Source: Aquirufa aurantiipilula
GTDB lineage: Bacteria; Bacteroidota; Bacteroidia; Cytophagales; Spirosomataceae
Reading direction: 5' to 3'
Assembly (NCBI RefSeq): GCF_019923745.1
Contig: NZ_JAANOG010000001.1
Span: 124,001 to 188,000 of the forward strand
Length of the DNA stretch: 64,000 nucleotides
Positions 42,031-50,190 of the stretch are shown piece after piece; the stretch's first letter is position 1, and every line of letters starts with the position of its first letter. The translations under genes and the position numbers were made by a program. The notes below the pieces were generated by a model, which did not search any database, was not told the DNA's origin, and saw only the letters and a program-made list of their open reading frames with translations.

Positions 42031-43083
42031 TTAGATGATTAACATAACATCACCATAACTGAAGAAACGGTATTTCTCTTTAATGGCTTGTTGGTATGCC
42101 TCATGAATTAATTCATATCCACCAAAAGCTGAAGTCATCATCAATAAAATCGACTCAGGTAAATGGAAATTTGTTAATAGGGCAGTAGGAATTTTAAATT
42201 CGTAGGGAGGGAAAATGAATTTGTCCGTCCAGCTATTGATAGGTTTTAAATGTCCACTAGCTGAAACAGAAGATTCCAAGGCTTTCATGACCGTAGTTCC
42301 TACCGATAACACATGTTTTTTGTTATCAATAGCTTGATTGACATAATCACAAGTATCTTGATTGATGATAAAATGTTCAGAATCAGTTTTGTGTTTGGTC
42401 AAATCTTCCACATCCACTTGGCGGAATGTTCCTAGCCCAACGTGTAAGGTAATAGGAGTAAATTGAGCACCATTCAATTCCATTTTTTTCATAATGATCT
42501 TTGAGAAGTGCAAACCTGCAGTTGGAGCAGCCACAGCACCTACGTGTTCAGCGTAAATGGTTTGAAAACGCTCAGCATCTTCAGGAGTAGCCTCTCTCTT
42601 AGAACGAATTTCTTCTGGAAGTGGTGTTTCTCCTAATTCGTGAATAGCTGCCATTAAAGCATCATGGTCACCATCATACAAGAAACGAATTGTTCTACCA
42701 CGAGAAGTGGTATTGTCAATGACTTCAGCAACTAAGTCAGAATCACCAAAATATAATTTATTTCCAACACGAATTTTACGAGCAGGATCTACCAAAACAT
42801 CCCAAAGGCGATGCTCACGGTTTAGTTCTCTCAATAAAAAAACTTCGATTTGAGCACCGGTTTTTTCCTTATTACCATACAATCTAGCTGGAAAAACTTT
42901 GGTGTTGTTAGTTACTAATACGTCTCCTTCACCGAAGTAATCAACGATATCAGTGAATTTCTTATGTTCAATGGTCTTGTTTTTTCTATTTACAACCATC
43001 ATGCGAGCGTCTTCGCGGTTATCTGTTGGATGTAAGGCAATTAAACTTTGTGGTAAATCAAATCTGAATTCAGATAATTTCAT
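42031..43083 (-). CDS. queA: S-adenosylmethionine:tRNA ribosyltransferase-isomerase
   Basis: 350 aa from the ATG at 43083, the usual QueA length and N-terminus ([19 protein letters not shown]). A longer frame back to 43185 would cover the promoter and is rejected. QueA transfers the ribose part of SAM to preQ1 in tRNA, making epoxyqueuosine. Family blocks are [46 protein letters not shown] and [20 protein letters not shown]. First gene of the five-gene operon with ispD and two transporters. Confidence 0.96.
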   Translation of the reverse strand: MKLSEFRFDLPQSLIALHPTDNREDARMMVVNRKNKTIEHKKFTDIVDYFGEGDVLVTNNTKVFPARLYGNKEKTGAQIEVFLLRELNREHRLWDVLVDPARKIRVGNKLYFGDSDLVAEVIDNTTSRGRTIRFLYDGDHDALMAAIHELGETPLPEEIRSKREATPEDAERFQTIYAEHVGAVAAPTAGLHFSKIIMKKMELNGAQFTPITLHVGLGTFRQVDVEDLTKHKTDSEHFIINQDTCDYVNQAIDNKKHVLSVGTTVMKALESSVSASGHLKPINSWTDKFIFPPYEFKIPTALLTNFHLPESILLMMTSAFGGYELIHEAYQQAIKEKYRFFSYGDVMLII

Positions 43084-43174
43084 TCGTATGGGGTTTGAAA
43101 ATGAAAAACGTTGAATTATTAACGAAAAAAAATAATTCAATCGTTCATTTATTTTTTGAAAAAAAAACAATTTG

Positions 43175-43206
43175 CAAATATACACTTTTCAAGGGGGGCT
43201 TGTCAA
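43175..43206 (-). promoter_or_regulatory. queA operon promoter
   Basis: Minus strand TTGACA (43206-43201) and exact -7 TATATTTG (43182-43175), with 21 bases between TTG and the -7 element. This is the same layout as the tmRNA promoter. It fixes the queA start downstream at 43083. Confidence 0.75.
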
Positions 43207-43264
43207 GCTAATTTTTTGAAACAATCAAAAGCTAAGGAAGTTAAACTAATGTATATTGAACATT

Positions 43265-44560
43265 ATGAATGAAATTTCTGTCTTTTGGTTTCGCCGCGAT
43301 TTGCGTATAGAAGATAATGCTGGCCTTTTTGCTGCTTTAAGTGGTCCTTATCCAGTCTTGCCCATTTTTATTTTTGATCCATCTATTTTGGATAAATTAG
43401 AAAATAAAAAAGATGCACGAGTGGAGTTTATTCATGCGGCACTCACACAATTGAAAAGTGAAATCCAAAAAAGAGGTGGCGACCTGTTGATTTTACATGA
43501 TAAACCGCTTCATGCTTTTCAAAGTTTGGCCCAAAAATTCTCTATCAAAAAGATTTATACCAATCATGACTATGAAAGCTATGCTATTTCTAGAGATGAT
43601 TCAATAAGGCAATGGGCTGAAAGTCAAAATATGTTGTTTGAAAGCTTTAAAGATCAAGTCATTTTTGAAAAAAATGAAGTTTTAACAGGCCAAAATACGC
43701 CTTATACTGTATTTACACCATATTCACGCAAGTGGAAAGAAAAGTTGGCTAATTCTGAATGGAAGCAATTTGAATCAGAGAATTTGACAAACTATATCCC
43801 AGCTTCCTTTGAAATACCGAGCTTACGTCAACTGGGTTTTGAAGAGTCGGGTCTATCATTTCCTTCTTTGATTTTTTCTGACGATTTAATCCGTGAATAT
43901 CAAATAAAGCGAGATTATCCTGGATTAGATGCCACATCCCATGTTTCAGTTCATTTGCGCTTTGGAACTATTTCCATTCGTAAACTTTTAAAAAGAGCCC
44001 TTGGGAAATCCGAAACCTGGTTAAATGAATTGATTTGGCGTGATTTCTATTTTAATATCACCTTTCATTTTCCTCATATTGGGCAAGGCTTAGCATTCAG
44101 AAAAGAATATGATCGGATGCATTGGCGCAACAATGAACAAGAGTTTGACGCTTGGAAAAATGGCCAAACTGGTTATCCCATCGTTGACGCAGGAATGCGA
44201 GAATTGAATCAAACGGGATTCATGCACAACCGTGTACGTATGATTGTGGCTAGTTTCTTAGTGAAACACCTTTTAATTGATTGGCGCTGGGGTGAAGCGT
44301 ATTTTGCTGAAAAATTATTGGATTTTGACTTTTCTGCCAACAATGGCGGTTGGCAATGGGCAGCAGGTTCAGGATGTGACGCTGCACCTTATTTCAGAGT
44401 CTTTAATCCATATCTACAAACCCAGAAGTTTGATAAGGAATTAAGTTATATAAGAAAATGGGTACCTGAGTTTCAAGAGTTTCATTACCCTAAACCAATT
44501 GTAGATCACGAATTCGCCAGAAAACGCGTATTGGCTGCTTATAAAGAAGCCTTAGGGTAA
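43265..44560 (+). CDS. phrB: Deoxyribodipyrimidine photolyase (cryptochrome/photolyase family)
   Basis: 431 aa from the ATG at 43265 (a TTG at 43256 is the alternative). Uses blue light and FAD to split pyrimidine dimers. The antenna domain begins ISVFWFRRDLRIEDNAGL; the FAD domain has TSHVSVHLRFGTISIRKL, LNELIWRDFYFNI, and DAGMRELNQTGFMHNRVRM. ANNGGWQWAAGSGCDAAPYF and RVFNPYLQTQKFD complete the class I CPD photolyase pattern. Points to a lit habitat. Overlaps the convergent DUF3108 gene by 9 bases. Confidence 0.94.
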   Translation: MNEISVFWFRRDLRIEDNAGLFAALSGPYPVLPIFIFDPSILDKLENKKDARVEFIHAALTQLKSEIQKRGGDLLILHDKPLHAFQSLAQKFSIKKIYTNHDYESYAISRDDSIRQWAESQNMLFESFKDQVIFEKNEVLTGQNTPYTVFTPYSRKWKEKLANSEWKQFESENLTNYIPASFEIPSLRQLGFEESGLSFPSLIFSDDLIREYQIKRDYPGLDATSHVSVHLRFGTISIRKLLKRALGKSETWLNELIWRDFYFNITFHFPHIGQGLAFRKEYDRMHWRNNEQEFDAWKNGQTGYPIVDAGMRELNQTGFMHNRVRMIVASFLVKHLLIDWRWGEAYFAEKLLDFDFSANNGGWQWAAGSGCDAAPYFRVFNPYLQTQKFDKELSYIRKWVPEFQEFHYPKPIVDHEFARKRVLAAYKEALG

Positions 44561-45340
44561 AGCAGTATAAATGGTTTTGCCCGCAATTTTGTAATCTTCT
44601 AAATCGATGCTCAAGAATCCTATCTTTAGGTTTACTTCCATTTTGAAAGGAATTTGGTAATTATCTTGACTAATCCATAATCGGATAGCATCCTTGTCTT
44701 GAAACAAATTATTTTTAGGTAATACCAATGAAGTACGTATACAGTTTTTACTTCCAAACTTGCTGTCCACTTTCTCAAAGCCCTTTACAATACACCAAAC
44801 TTCATAAATCTGTCCATCTACCAATATCTTAGCACTCATTTTCTGACCAATTTCTAATTCCTGTAAGTTCTTTTTACGTAAAAAGTAATATCCAGAAATT
44901 AAATCCAACATGGAGCTTGAAATAGAAAGACTTTTATCTTTTGGAGTATTTTGAGGAGAAGATATCTGTGCTATTCCTTTGTCGTGGTAAAAATCAATTA
45001 CCTCTTGCTTCTTATATCGACCTTCCCGCTTATTCATTTCGGCCTTGATAGGTAATAAAGTACTTGGATCCATGTAGGATACCCATACATCTAAAAGTGG
45101 ACTGAACACATTGAATATGCCCACTGTTTTCCCTTCAATTTCGATTTTTCGAGTTGGAATCTGACGAATGGATCCCAAATTAGGACTGCTTTTTATGTTA
45201 GCTTCTGCTGCATTAATAAATCCTAAGTGAATTCGGTATTTTAAATTTTCTCCACCTAAAAGTACATCCTTGTCTTGTGCTTTTAAGTTGATGGATAGGC
45301 AAAATAATAAAAAGGAAAAGGTAAAATTAGATGTTTTCAA
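44552..45340 (-). CDS. DUF3108 domain-containing exported protein
   Basis: 262 aa. Signal peptide MKTSNFTFSFLLFCLSINLKAQ. The mature protein is a beta-rich DUF3108 domain: GGENLKYRIHLGFINAAEANI, LPIKAEMNKREGRYKKQEVIDFYHD, IRLWISQDNYQIPFKMEV near the end. DUF3108 proteins are periplasmic with no established activity. Starts with TTG at 45340: this is the only start codon in frame that yields the signal peptide, and a stop lies 15 bases further upstream. Probably monocistronic. Confidence 0.85.
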   Translation of the reverse strand: MKTSNFTFSFLLFCLSINLKAQDKDVLLGGENLKYRIHLGFINAAEANIKSSPNLGSIRQIPTRKIEIEGKTVGIFNVFSPLLDVWVSYMDPSTLLPIKAEMNKREGRYKKQEVIDFYHDKGIAQISSPQNTPKDKSLSISSSMLDLISGYYFLRKKNLQELEIGQKMSAKILVDGQIYEVWCIVKGFEKVDSKFGSKNCIRTSLVLPKNNLFQDKDAIRLWISQDNYQIPFKMEVNLKIGFLSIDLEDYKIAGKTIYTALP

Positions 45341-45407
45341 AGGGTTGAAGGCTCATTTTCCGGCAAGATAAGTATTAAAGAAATAAGAGCACAGAATATC
45401 AAGTAAT

Positions 45408-45441
45408 TTGATTAAATATTAGTGGCTATTTCCTATTTTTG
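45408..45441 (+). promoter_or_regulatory. recA promoter
   Basis: Exact -7 TATTTTTG at 45434-45441, with TTG at 45408-45410, 23 bases upstream, at the long end of the accepted spacing. The leader to the recA ATG would be about 55 bases. No recognisable SOS box was found. Confidence 0.6.
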
Positions 45442-45504
45442 TTTAGCTAAATACAAATCAAAATAAGTAGAAGCTTCAAATACAATTTTATCAATCAACA
45501 TACC

Positions 45505-46566
45505 ATGGCAAAACAAGCGAGCGAAGCTCAAGGCTTAACATCTGAGAAATTAAAAGCCTTACAAACCACTCTAGAAAAATTAGATAAAGCGTATGGAAAG
45601 GGTACCGTTATGCGCCTTTCAGATAGTAAAGTCATGGATGTACCTGTTATTTCTACAGGTTCATTAGGTTTAGATTTAGCCTTAGGGATTGGGGGAGTAC
45701 CAAGAGGAAGAGTTGTGGAGATTTATGGTCCAGAATCTTCAGGTAAGACGACTTTAACTTTGCATTGTATTGCTGAAGCTCAAAAGGCTGGAGGTATAGC
45801 CGCATTTGTGGATGCAGAACATGCATTTGATCGTTCGTATGCAGAGAAATTGGGAATCGATACCCAAAATTTATTAATATCTCAGCCAGATAATGGCGAG
45901 CAAGCATTGGAAATTGCAGAACATTTAATTAGTTCAGGTGCCATTGATATCATCGTTATTGACTCGGTGGCAGCTTTGGTTCCTAAAGCGGAAATAGAAG
46001 GGGAGATGGGAGATTCTAAAATGGGTCTACAAGCTCGCTTGATGTCACAAGCTTTGCGTAAGTTGACAGGAACCATTAATAAAACAGGTTGCTGCTGTAT
46101 TTTTATTAACCAATTACGTGATAAGATTGGCGTAATGTTTGGAAGTCCAGAAACAACTACAGGTGGAAATGCCTTGAAGTTTTATGCTTCTGTACGTTTA
46201 GATATCCGAAGAGCTGGTCAAATCAAAGAAAGTGCAGATTCTATCACGGGTAATCGTACGCGTGTGAAAGTAGTTAAGAACAAATTGGCACCTCCCTTTA
46301 AAGTAGTAGAATTTGATATTATGTACGGCGAAGGTATTTCTAAAGCCGGTGAAATATTGGATTTAGGTGTTGATTTAGGCGTAATTGATAAGTCAGGGTC
46401 CTGGTTTTCATATAATGGAAATCGATTAGGACAAGGTCGAGATGCAGTTAAAGATTTAATTAAGGACAATCCAGAACTAATGGATGAGTTGGAAGCCAAG
46501 ATCAAAGAAAAAGTGAAAGGCGATGATTCGGTCTTATTAGATAAAGAAGGTGGCGCAGAAGAATAA
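45505..46566 (+). CDS. recA: Recombinase A
   Basis: 353 aa, full length. RecA forms filaments on single-stranded DNA, drives strand exchange and triggers LexA cleavage where LexA exists. Walker [11 protein letters not shown], Walker [23 protein letters not shown] split by the usual loop L1, [10 protein letters not shown] and [22 protein letters not shown] (loop L2) are all present. C-terminus is acidic (DKEGGAEE). Faces dnaA across a bidirectional terminator. Confidence 0.98.
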   Translation: MAKQASEAQGLTSEKLKALQTTLEKLDKAYGKGTVMRLSDSKVMDVPVISTGSLGLDLALGIGGVPRGRVVEIYGPESSGKTTLTLHCIAEAQKAGGIAAFVDAEHAFDRSYAEKLGIDTQNLLISQPDNGEQALEIAEHLISSGAIDIIVIDSVAALVPKAEIEGEMGDSKMGLQARLMSQALRKLTGTINKTGCCCIFINQLRDKIGVMFGSPETTTGGNALKFYASVRLDIRRAGQIKESADSITGNRTRVKVVKNKLAPPFKVVEFDIMYGEGISKAGEILDLGVDLGVIDKSGSWFSYNGNRLGQGRDAVKDLIKDNPELMDELEAKIKEKVKGDDSVLLDKEGGAEE

Positions 46567-46597
46567 GTAGGCAGAATTAAAGAAAATTGTTTCCTAT

Positions 46598-46631
46598 AAA
46601 AAAAGTCTCTCGATAATCGGGAGACTTTTTT
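46598..46631. terminator. Bidirectional terminator between recA and dnaA
   Basis: GTCTCTCGA (46605-46613) pairs with TCGGGAGAC (46617-46625) around TAA, with A-run and T-run flanks for both strands. It overlaps the dnaA stop codon by two bases. Confidence 0.88.
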
Positions 46632-48048
46632 AGTTGGCGTTAAGATTAAATCGGTTGAACAGTTTTTTAACTGTTTTTTCAACTGTTTTATCTGTTTCCA
46701 TAGCTTCAGAAATAGATTGTACTGCATGAATAACAGTACTATGGTCTCTACCTCCAAAATGATATCCAATAGACTTTAAAGGGAGATTGGTCAATTCCTT
46801 TAACATATACATGGCTACTTGACGAGGAAATACATTCTCTTTCTTCCGGCATTTACCTTGTAAAGTGCTTAATTCAACCGAAAAATGATGCGTTACAGCT
46901 TCAAGAATATTTTCAACACTTAATTCTTTTTCTTGCTCATTGACAATGCTCTTCAAAGTTGCTTTTGCCAAATCCAAATCAATTTCTTTTCGAGTTAAAG
47001 AAGCTTGTGCCATCAAAGAAATAATAACACCTTCAAGTTCTCTTACATTCGTTTGAATGGAATGAGCAAGGTATTCAAGTACTTCAAAATCAATTTGAAT
47101 ACCATCATCTTGTAATTTTTTTTGAATAATGGCAATACGCGTTTCAAAGTCAGGCTGTTGAAGATCTGCTGTTAATCCCCATTTAAATCGACTTAATAAT
47201 CGGTCCTCCATACCAGCTAAATCACGTGGTGCACGGTCAGATGACAAAATGATTTGCTTTCCTGATTGATGCAAGTGGTTGAAGATATTAAAAAACGTTT
47301 CTTGAGTCTTTTCTTTTCCTGATAAGAATTGAACGTCATCTATAATAAGGACATCTACTTGTAAATAGAAATTGGTAAATGCTTCGATGGAATTATTCCG
47401 AATGGCATTGACAAATTGATTGGTAAATTTCTCCGTAGATACGTAAAGAACAAATTTTTCAGGAAACTGCTGCTTGATTTCATTTCCGATTGCTTGAATC
47501 AAGTGTGTTTTGCCTAATCCTACTCCACCATAAATCATTAATGGGTTGAATGAAGTCAAACCAGGTTTATTAGCAACAGCCATTCCTGCAGCTCTCCCAA
47601 GACGATTACAGTCGCCTTCAATGAATTTATCAAAAGTGTACTTAGGAATTAAATAGGAATCTAATTCTAATGAATCCAGGTTTTTAAACTGAAAAGGGCT
47701 TTTCGCTGCTTGACTGTTAGTAAATTCTTTACTTGGATTCTGTTGATTTGTCGTTGGTAAGTTAAAAGATAGCGGAGGATTTTTTCGATCCCCTTTATCT
47801 ACTATAATGGAGTATTCCAGCATACCTTGTCGACCAATGGTATGATCAATCGCTTTTCTCAAAGAAGAAACAAAGTTATCTTCTAACCATTCGTAGAAAA
47901 ATTGAGAAGGTACCTGAATTGTAAGCGTATTATTCTGAAATTTTAAAGGAACAATTGGGCTGAACCAAGTCGTGAAACTTTGCTCAGAAATATCATCACG
48001 GATGATATTCAAGCATTTATTCCACAATTCAGTTACTTCAATTTGCAT
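46630..48048 (-). CDS. dnaA: Chromosomal replication initiator protein
   Basis: 472 aa. DnaA binds origin boxes and opens the duplex. Domain I occupies about 1-85 (WNKCLNIIRDDISEQSFTTWF). The AAA+ core has Walker A GGVGLGKTHL, Walker B VLIIDDVQFLSGKEKTQETFF and sensor SRFKWGLTADLQQPDFETR. The C-terminal domain IV carries the helix-turn-helix signature GGRDHSTVIHAVQSI. Promoter at 48185-48215. A 430-base AT-rich region lies upstream, but no canonical DnaA boxes were seen in it. Confidence 0.98.
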   Translation of the reverse strand: MQIEVTELWNKCLNIIRDDISEQSFTTWFSPIVPLKFQNNTLTIQVPSQFFYEWLEDNFVSSLRKAIDHTIGRQGMLEYSIIVDKGDRKNPPLSFNLPTTNQQNPSKEFTNSQAAKSPFQFKNLDSLELDSYLIPKYTFDKFIEGDCNRLGRAAGMAVANKPGLTSFNPLMIYGGVGLGKTHLIQAIGNEIKQQFPEKFVLYVSTEKFTNQFVNAIRNNSIEAFTNFYLQVDVLIIDDVQFLSGKEKTQETFFNIFNHLHQSGKQIILSSDRAPRDLAGMEDRLLSRFKWGLTADLQQPDFETRIAIIQKKLQDDGIQIDFEVLEYLAHSIQTNVRELEGVIISLMAQASLTRKEIDLDLAKATLKSIVNEQEKELSVENILEAVTHHFSVELSTLQGKCRKKENVFPRQVAMYMLKELTNLPLKSIGYHFGGRDHSTVIHAVQSISEAMETDKTVEKTVKKLFNRFNLNAN

Positions 48049-48478
48049 AAACTATTCCTTTTTTTTAGGGTCAAAAATTCCTCGTTGAAGTATTGGCCAT
48101 AGAAGACATACTTCAAATGTTTTAAATTTCAAATAATGGTTTGGGTACCTAGAGAAACGATAAAGCTTCACTAAAGCGGGGAGACAAAAATAGTAAAATT
48201 CAAGGTCGTTCCAAATCTAAAAAAAAATATTTTCAACTTATTTTTAGTAAAAAAAGTGCATTAAAATTTGGAACTAAAAATTGTTCAATTTTTATGAACT
48301 CCTGATGTGTTTTGGCTTGAAAAAATATAAGAAAAAAAAATAAAAATTTTTTGAATCAAAAACGTAGTTATTTAAACAAGGTCTAAATTTGAATAAGTAA
48401 TTATTGTATTAAGTATCTGTAAATCAATACGTTGTATTTATTCTGGATGATTAGCTCTAATAATTGCGATTTTAAGGT
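48049..48478. other. 430-base AT-rich region upstream of dnaA
   Basis: Besides the dnaA promoter it holds long A and T runs (48228-48240 and 48330-48360). Searching by eye for TTATCCACA-like boxes on both strands found none, so an origin here is not supported. No small ORF or RNA gene was recognised. Confidence 0.5.
48185..48215 (-). promoter_or_regulatory. dnaA promoter
   Basis: On the minus strand TTTG (48215-48212) and an exact -7 TATTTTTG (48192-48185), 19 bases apart. The leader before the dnaA ATG would be about 130 bases. Confidence 0.7.
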
Positions 48479-49330
48479 TTATACAATTACACGTAAATAC
48501 TTAGGGATAATTTTAATGGTGTGATTGAATTCTTTTGTACGTAAATTTTCCCCATCCATGTGATATAAAGTGCCAATAGGAACGCTGAATTCATATCTTT
48601 GGCAAGATTGTATCTTTACTTTTTTATGTTGATTGATATTTTTTAAAAATAGGCTAATTCCAAGTTGGGCTGATTCCCAAATAGTTAGAGGTTTTACCTT
48701 GACAACTTCAAAGTTTCCATCTTGCAAATTTGAATAAGGTGAAATGTAGGCATTATTGCCAAACTGATTTGCATTGGCAAAGGTCATGGAGAATATATCC
48801 TCTTGGATTGAGTTTGAATCTTGTATTTTTAGAGATTGATAGGTCAATATGGATTGAAAAGACGACTTGATGTAAGTTAATAGTCCCCGTTTTTTTCCTT
48901 TTGCAAATTGATGGGCGACATAAGCATCAAATCCAATCCCAGCAGTACAAAAAAAAGCATCTTGATTCCAATAAGCGACATCTATTTGAACTTCATTCCC
49001 CTGTGTGGCTTGTTGCAATGCTTTAGAAAAGTTCAGATGTATACCTAAATGTCTCGCTAAGCCATTTCCTGACCCTATAGGAATTATACCAAGTGCTGTA
49101 TTTGACCCTACTAATGCACTGGCTATTTCATGAATTGTGCCATCTCCACCAATTGCTATGACTTTTGTAGCGCTACGCTGCATGGCTTGACATGCTAATT
49201 CATGGGCATGTCCTGCATATTCAGTAAAATGTAACTCGCTATTTTCAATCTTTTCCAATTTTTGAAGCATTTGCTTTTTACTTGCATTACTTTTGCTTCC
49301 AGAGTTGGGATTGTAAATAAAGTGGATCAT
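48479..49330 (-). CDS. Diacylglycerol kinase-family lipid kinase
   Basis: 283 aa from the ATG at 49330; the TTG at 49351 overlaps the -7 element and is rejected. The catalytic domain starts IHFIYNPNSGSKSNASKK, with the nucleotide-binding VIAIGGDGTIHEIASAL and GIIPIGSGNGLARHLGI of the DgkB/YegS group. FCTAGIGFDAYVAHQF follows. The C-terminal domain is the beta sandwich of these kinases. It phosphorylates a membrane lipid such as diacylglycerol, or a sphingoid base, which would suit the sphingolipid-type gene at 50191-51444 (inference). Confidence 0.93.
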   Translation of the reverse strand: MIHFIYNPNSGSKSNASKKQMLQKLEKIENSELHFTEYAGHAHELACQAMQRSATKVIAIGGDGTIHEIASALVGSNTALGIIPIGSGNGLARHLGIHLNFSKALQQATQGNEVQIDVAYWNQDAFFCTAGIGFDAYVAHQFAKGKKRGLLTYIKSSFQSILTYQSLKIQDSNSIQEDIFSMTFANANQFGNNAYISPYSNLQDGNFEVVKVKPLTIWESAQLGISLFLKNINQHKKVKIQSCQRYEFSVPIGTLYHMDGENLRTKEFNHTIKIIPKYLRVIV

Positions 49331-49348
49331 ACCTTTTAATTTCAATTG

Positions 49349-49377
49349 CAAAGTTAGACTCTATTTTTTATTAACAA
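49349..49377 (-). promoter_or_regulatory. Promoter of the lipid kinase gene
   Basis: Minus-strand TTG (49377-49375) and exact -7 TAACTTTG (49356-49349), 18 bases apart. Sets the kinase start at 49330. Confidence 0.65.
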
Positions 49378-49393
49378 TTAATATACCTACAAT

Positions 49394-49798
49394 ATGTATT
49401 CCATTGGAGATAGCTACGAAATTGAATTTAGCTTTAATCAGGAGCAAGTAAACGACTTCTGTAAAATATCAGGAGATTTTAATCCTTTGCATTGGGATGA
49501 GGAATTTGCTGCTCAAACAGTATTTAAAAAGCCCATCATTCATGGTGCATTGATAGCCAGTGTATTCTCGCGTGTCATGGGAATGGAATTTCCTGGTCAG
49601 GGAAGTGTTTATTTAAGTCAATTATCGGAGTTTAAACGTCCACTTTATGTTGGACAAGTATATCAAGCAAAATTTACTGTAACTCATATTGACTCTATTA
49701 AGCATACAGCAGAAATTCAAACTCAGGTATTTGACAAGGAGAGAGGCAAATTGATGGTTGATGGAATGGCCAAAGCTATGAATGCGGAAAAGTTCTAA
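49394..49798 (+). CDS. MaoC-family hydratase
   Basis: 134 aa, a single hot-dog domain. The hydratase motif is clear: FCKISGDFNPLHWDEEFA with the catalytic Asp and His, then KKPIIHGALIASVFSRVMG. These enzymes hydrate enoyl-CoA (R-specific) or act in fatty-acid related pathways; the acyl substrate is unknown. Divergent from the lipid kinase gene, 63 bases apart, and ends at a strong bidirectional terminator. Confidence 0.92.
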   Translation: MYSIGDSYEIEFSFNQEQVNDFCKISGDFNPLHWDEEFAAQTVFKKPIIHGALIASVFSRVMGMEFPGQGSVYLSQLSEFKRPLYVGQVYQAKFTVTHIDSIKHTAEIQTQVFDKERGKLMVDGMAKAMNAEKF

Positions 49799-49801
49799 CA
49801 T

Positions 49802-49833
49802 AAAAAAGCCCGATACTCAGTATCGGGCTTTTT
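49802..49833. terminator. Bidirectional terminator after the MaoC gene
   Basis: GCCCGATAC (49808-49816) pairs exactly with GTATCGGGC (49820-49828) around TCA, flanked by A-run and T-run. It serves the MaoC gene on plus and the H1-like gene on minus. Confidence 0.9.
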
Positions 49834-49854
49834 ATAATCAAGAAATTAAACTAA

Positions 49855-50034
49855 TTATTTTCCTGAGTTCTTTTGATTCTGAACTTCAGTACGAATTTCT
49901 TGAGCTAAAGTTTTTAGTTGCTGTAAGCCACCTCTAACGCGTGTTCCTGCTGCTTGGTTTCCTTTATCGTAGAATTTTTCGAAATCTGATTCTAATGACA
50001 AAACGAGGTCTTTCACTTGTGCAAATCTGCTCAT
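49855..50034 (-). CDS. Histone H1-like small protein
   Basis: 59 aa, translated by eye from the ATG at 50034 to the TAA at 49857-49855. The sequence (MSRFAQVKDLVLSLESDFEK, then FYDKGNQAAGTRVRGGLQQL and KTLAQEIRTEVQNQKNSGK) is the short Bacteroidota family annotated as histone H1. It is helical, rich in Lys/Arg and Gln, and thought to bind DNA, though the role is poorly tested. A near -7 element TATTTTTA lies at 50064-50057. A single gene with its own terminator. Confidence 0.85.
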   Translation of the reverse strand: MSRFAQVKDLVLSLESDFEKFYDKGNQAAGTRVRGGLQQLKTLAQEIRTEVQNQKNSGK

Positions 50035-50190
50035 AATAATTTGATTTTGTAGGTTGTAAAAATAGATTGTCTTATTTCGCTGTTTGAAGCGCTTATAAGG
50101 CGAAATTTAACAAAAAACTTATTCCATACAAACTATTTCTATGAAAAAACCCAAAAAAAAGTTAAAAAAGTTAAAATTGGCCTTAAAAAC

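Noticed and set aside
43086-43185. Longer queA reading frame starting at 43185
   Set aside because: It covers the promoter at 43175-43206, and the added residues are unlike the QueA N-terminus.
48049-48478. Replication origin upstream of dnaA
   Set aside because: AT-rich, but no recognisable DnaA boxes; not enough to call an origin without skew data.
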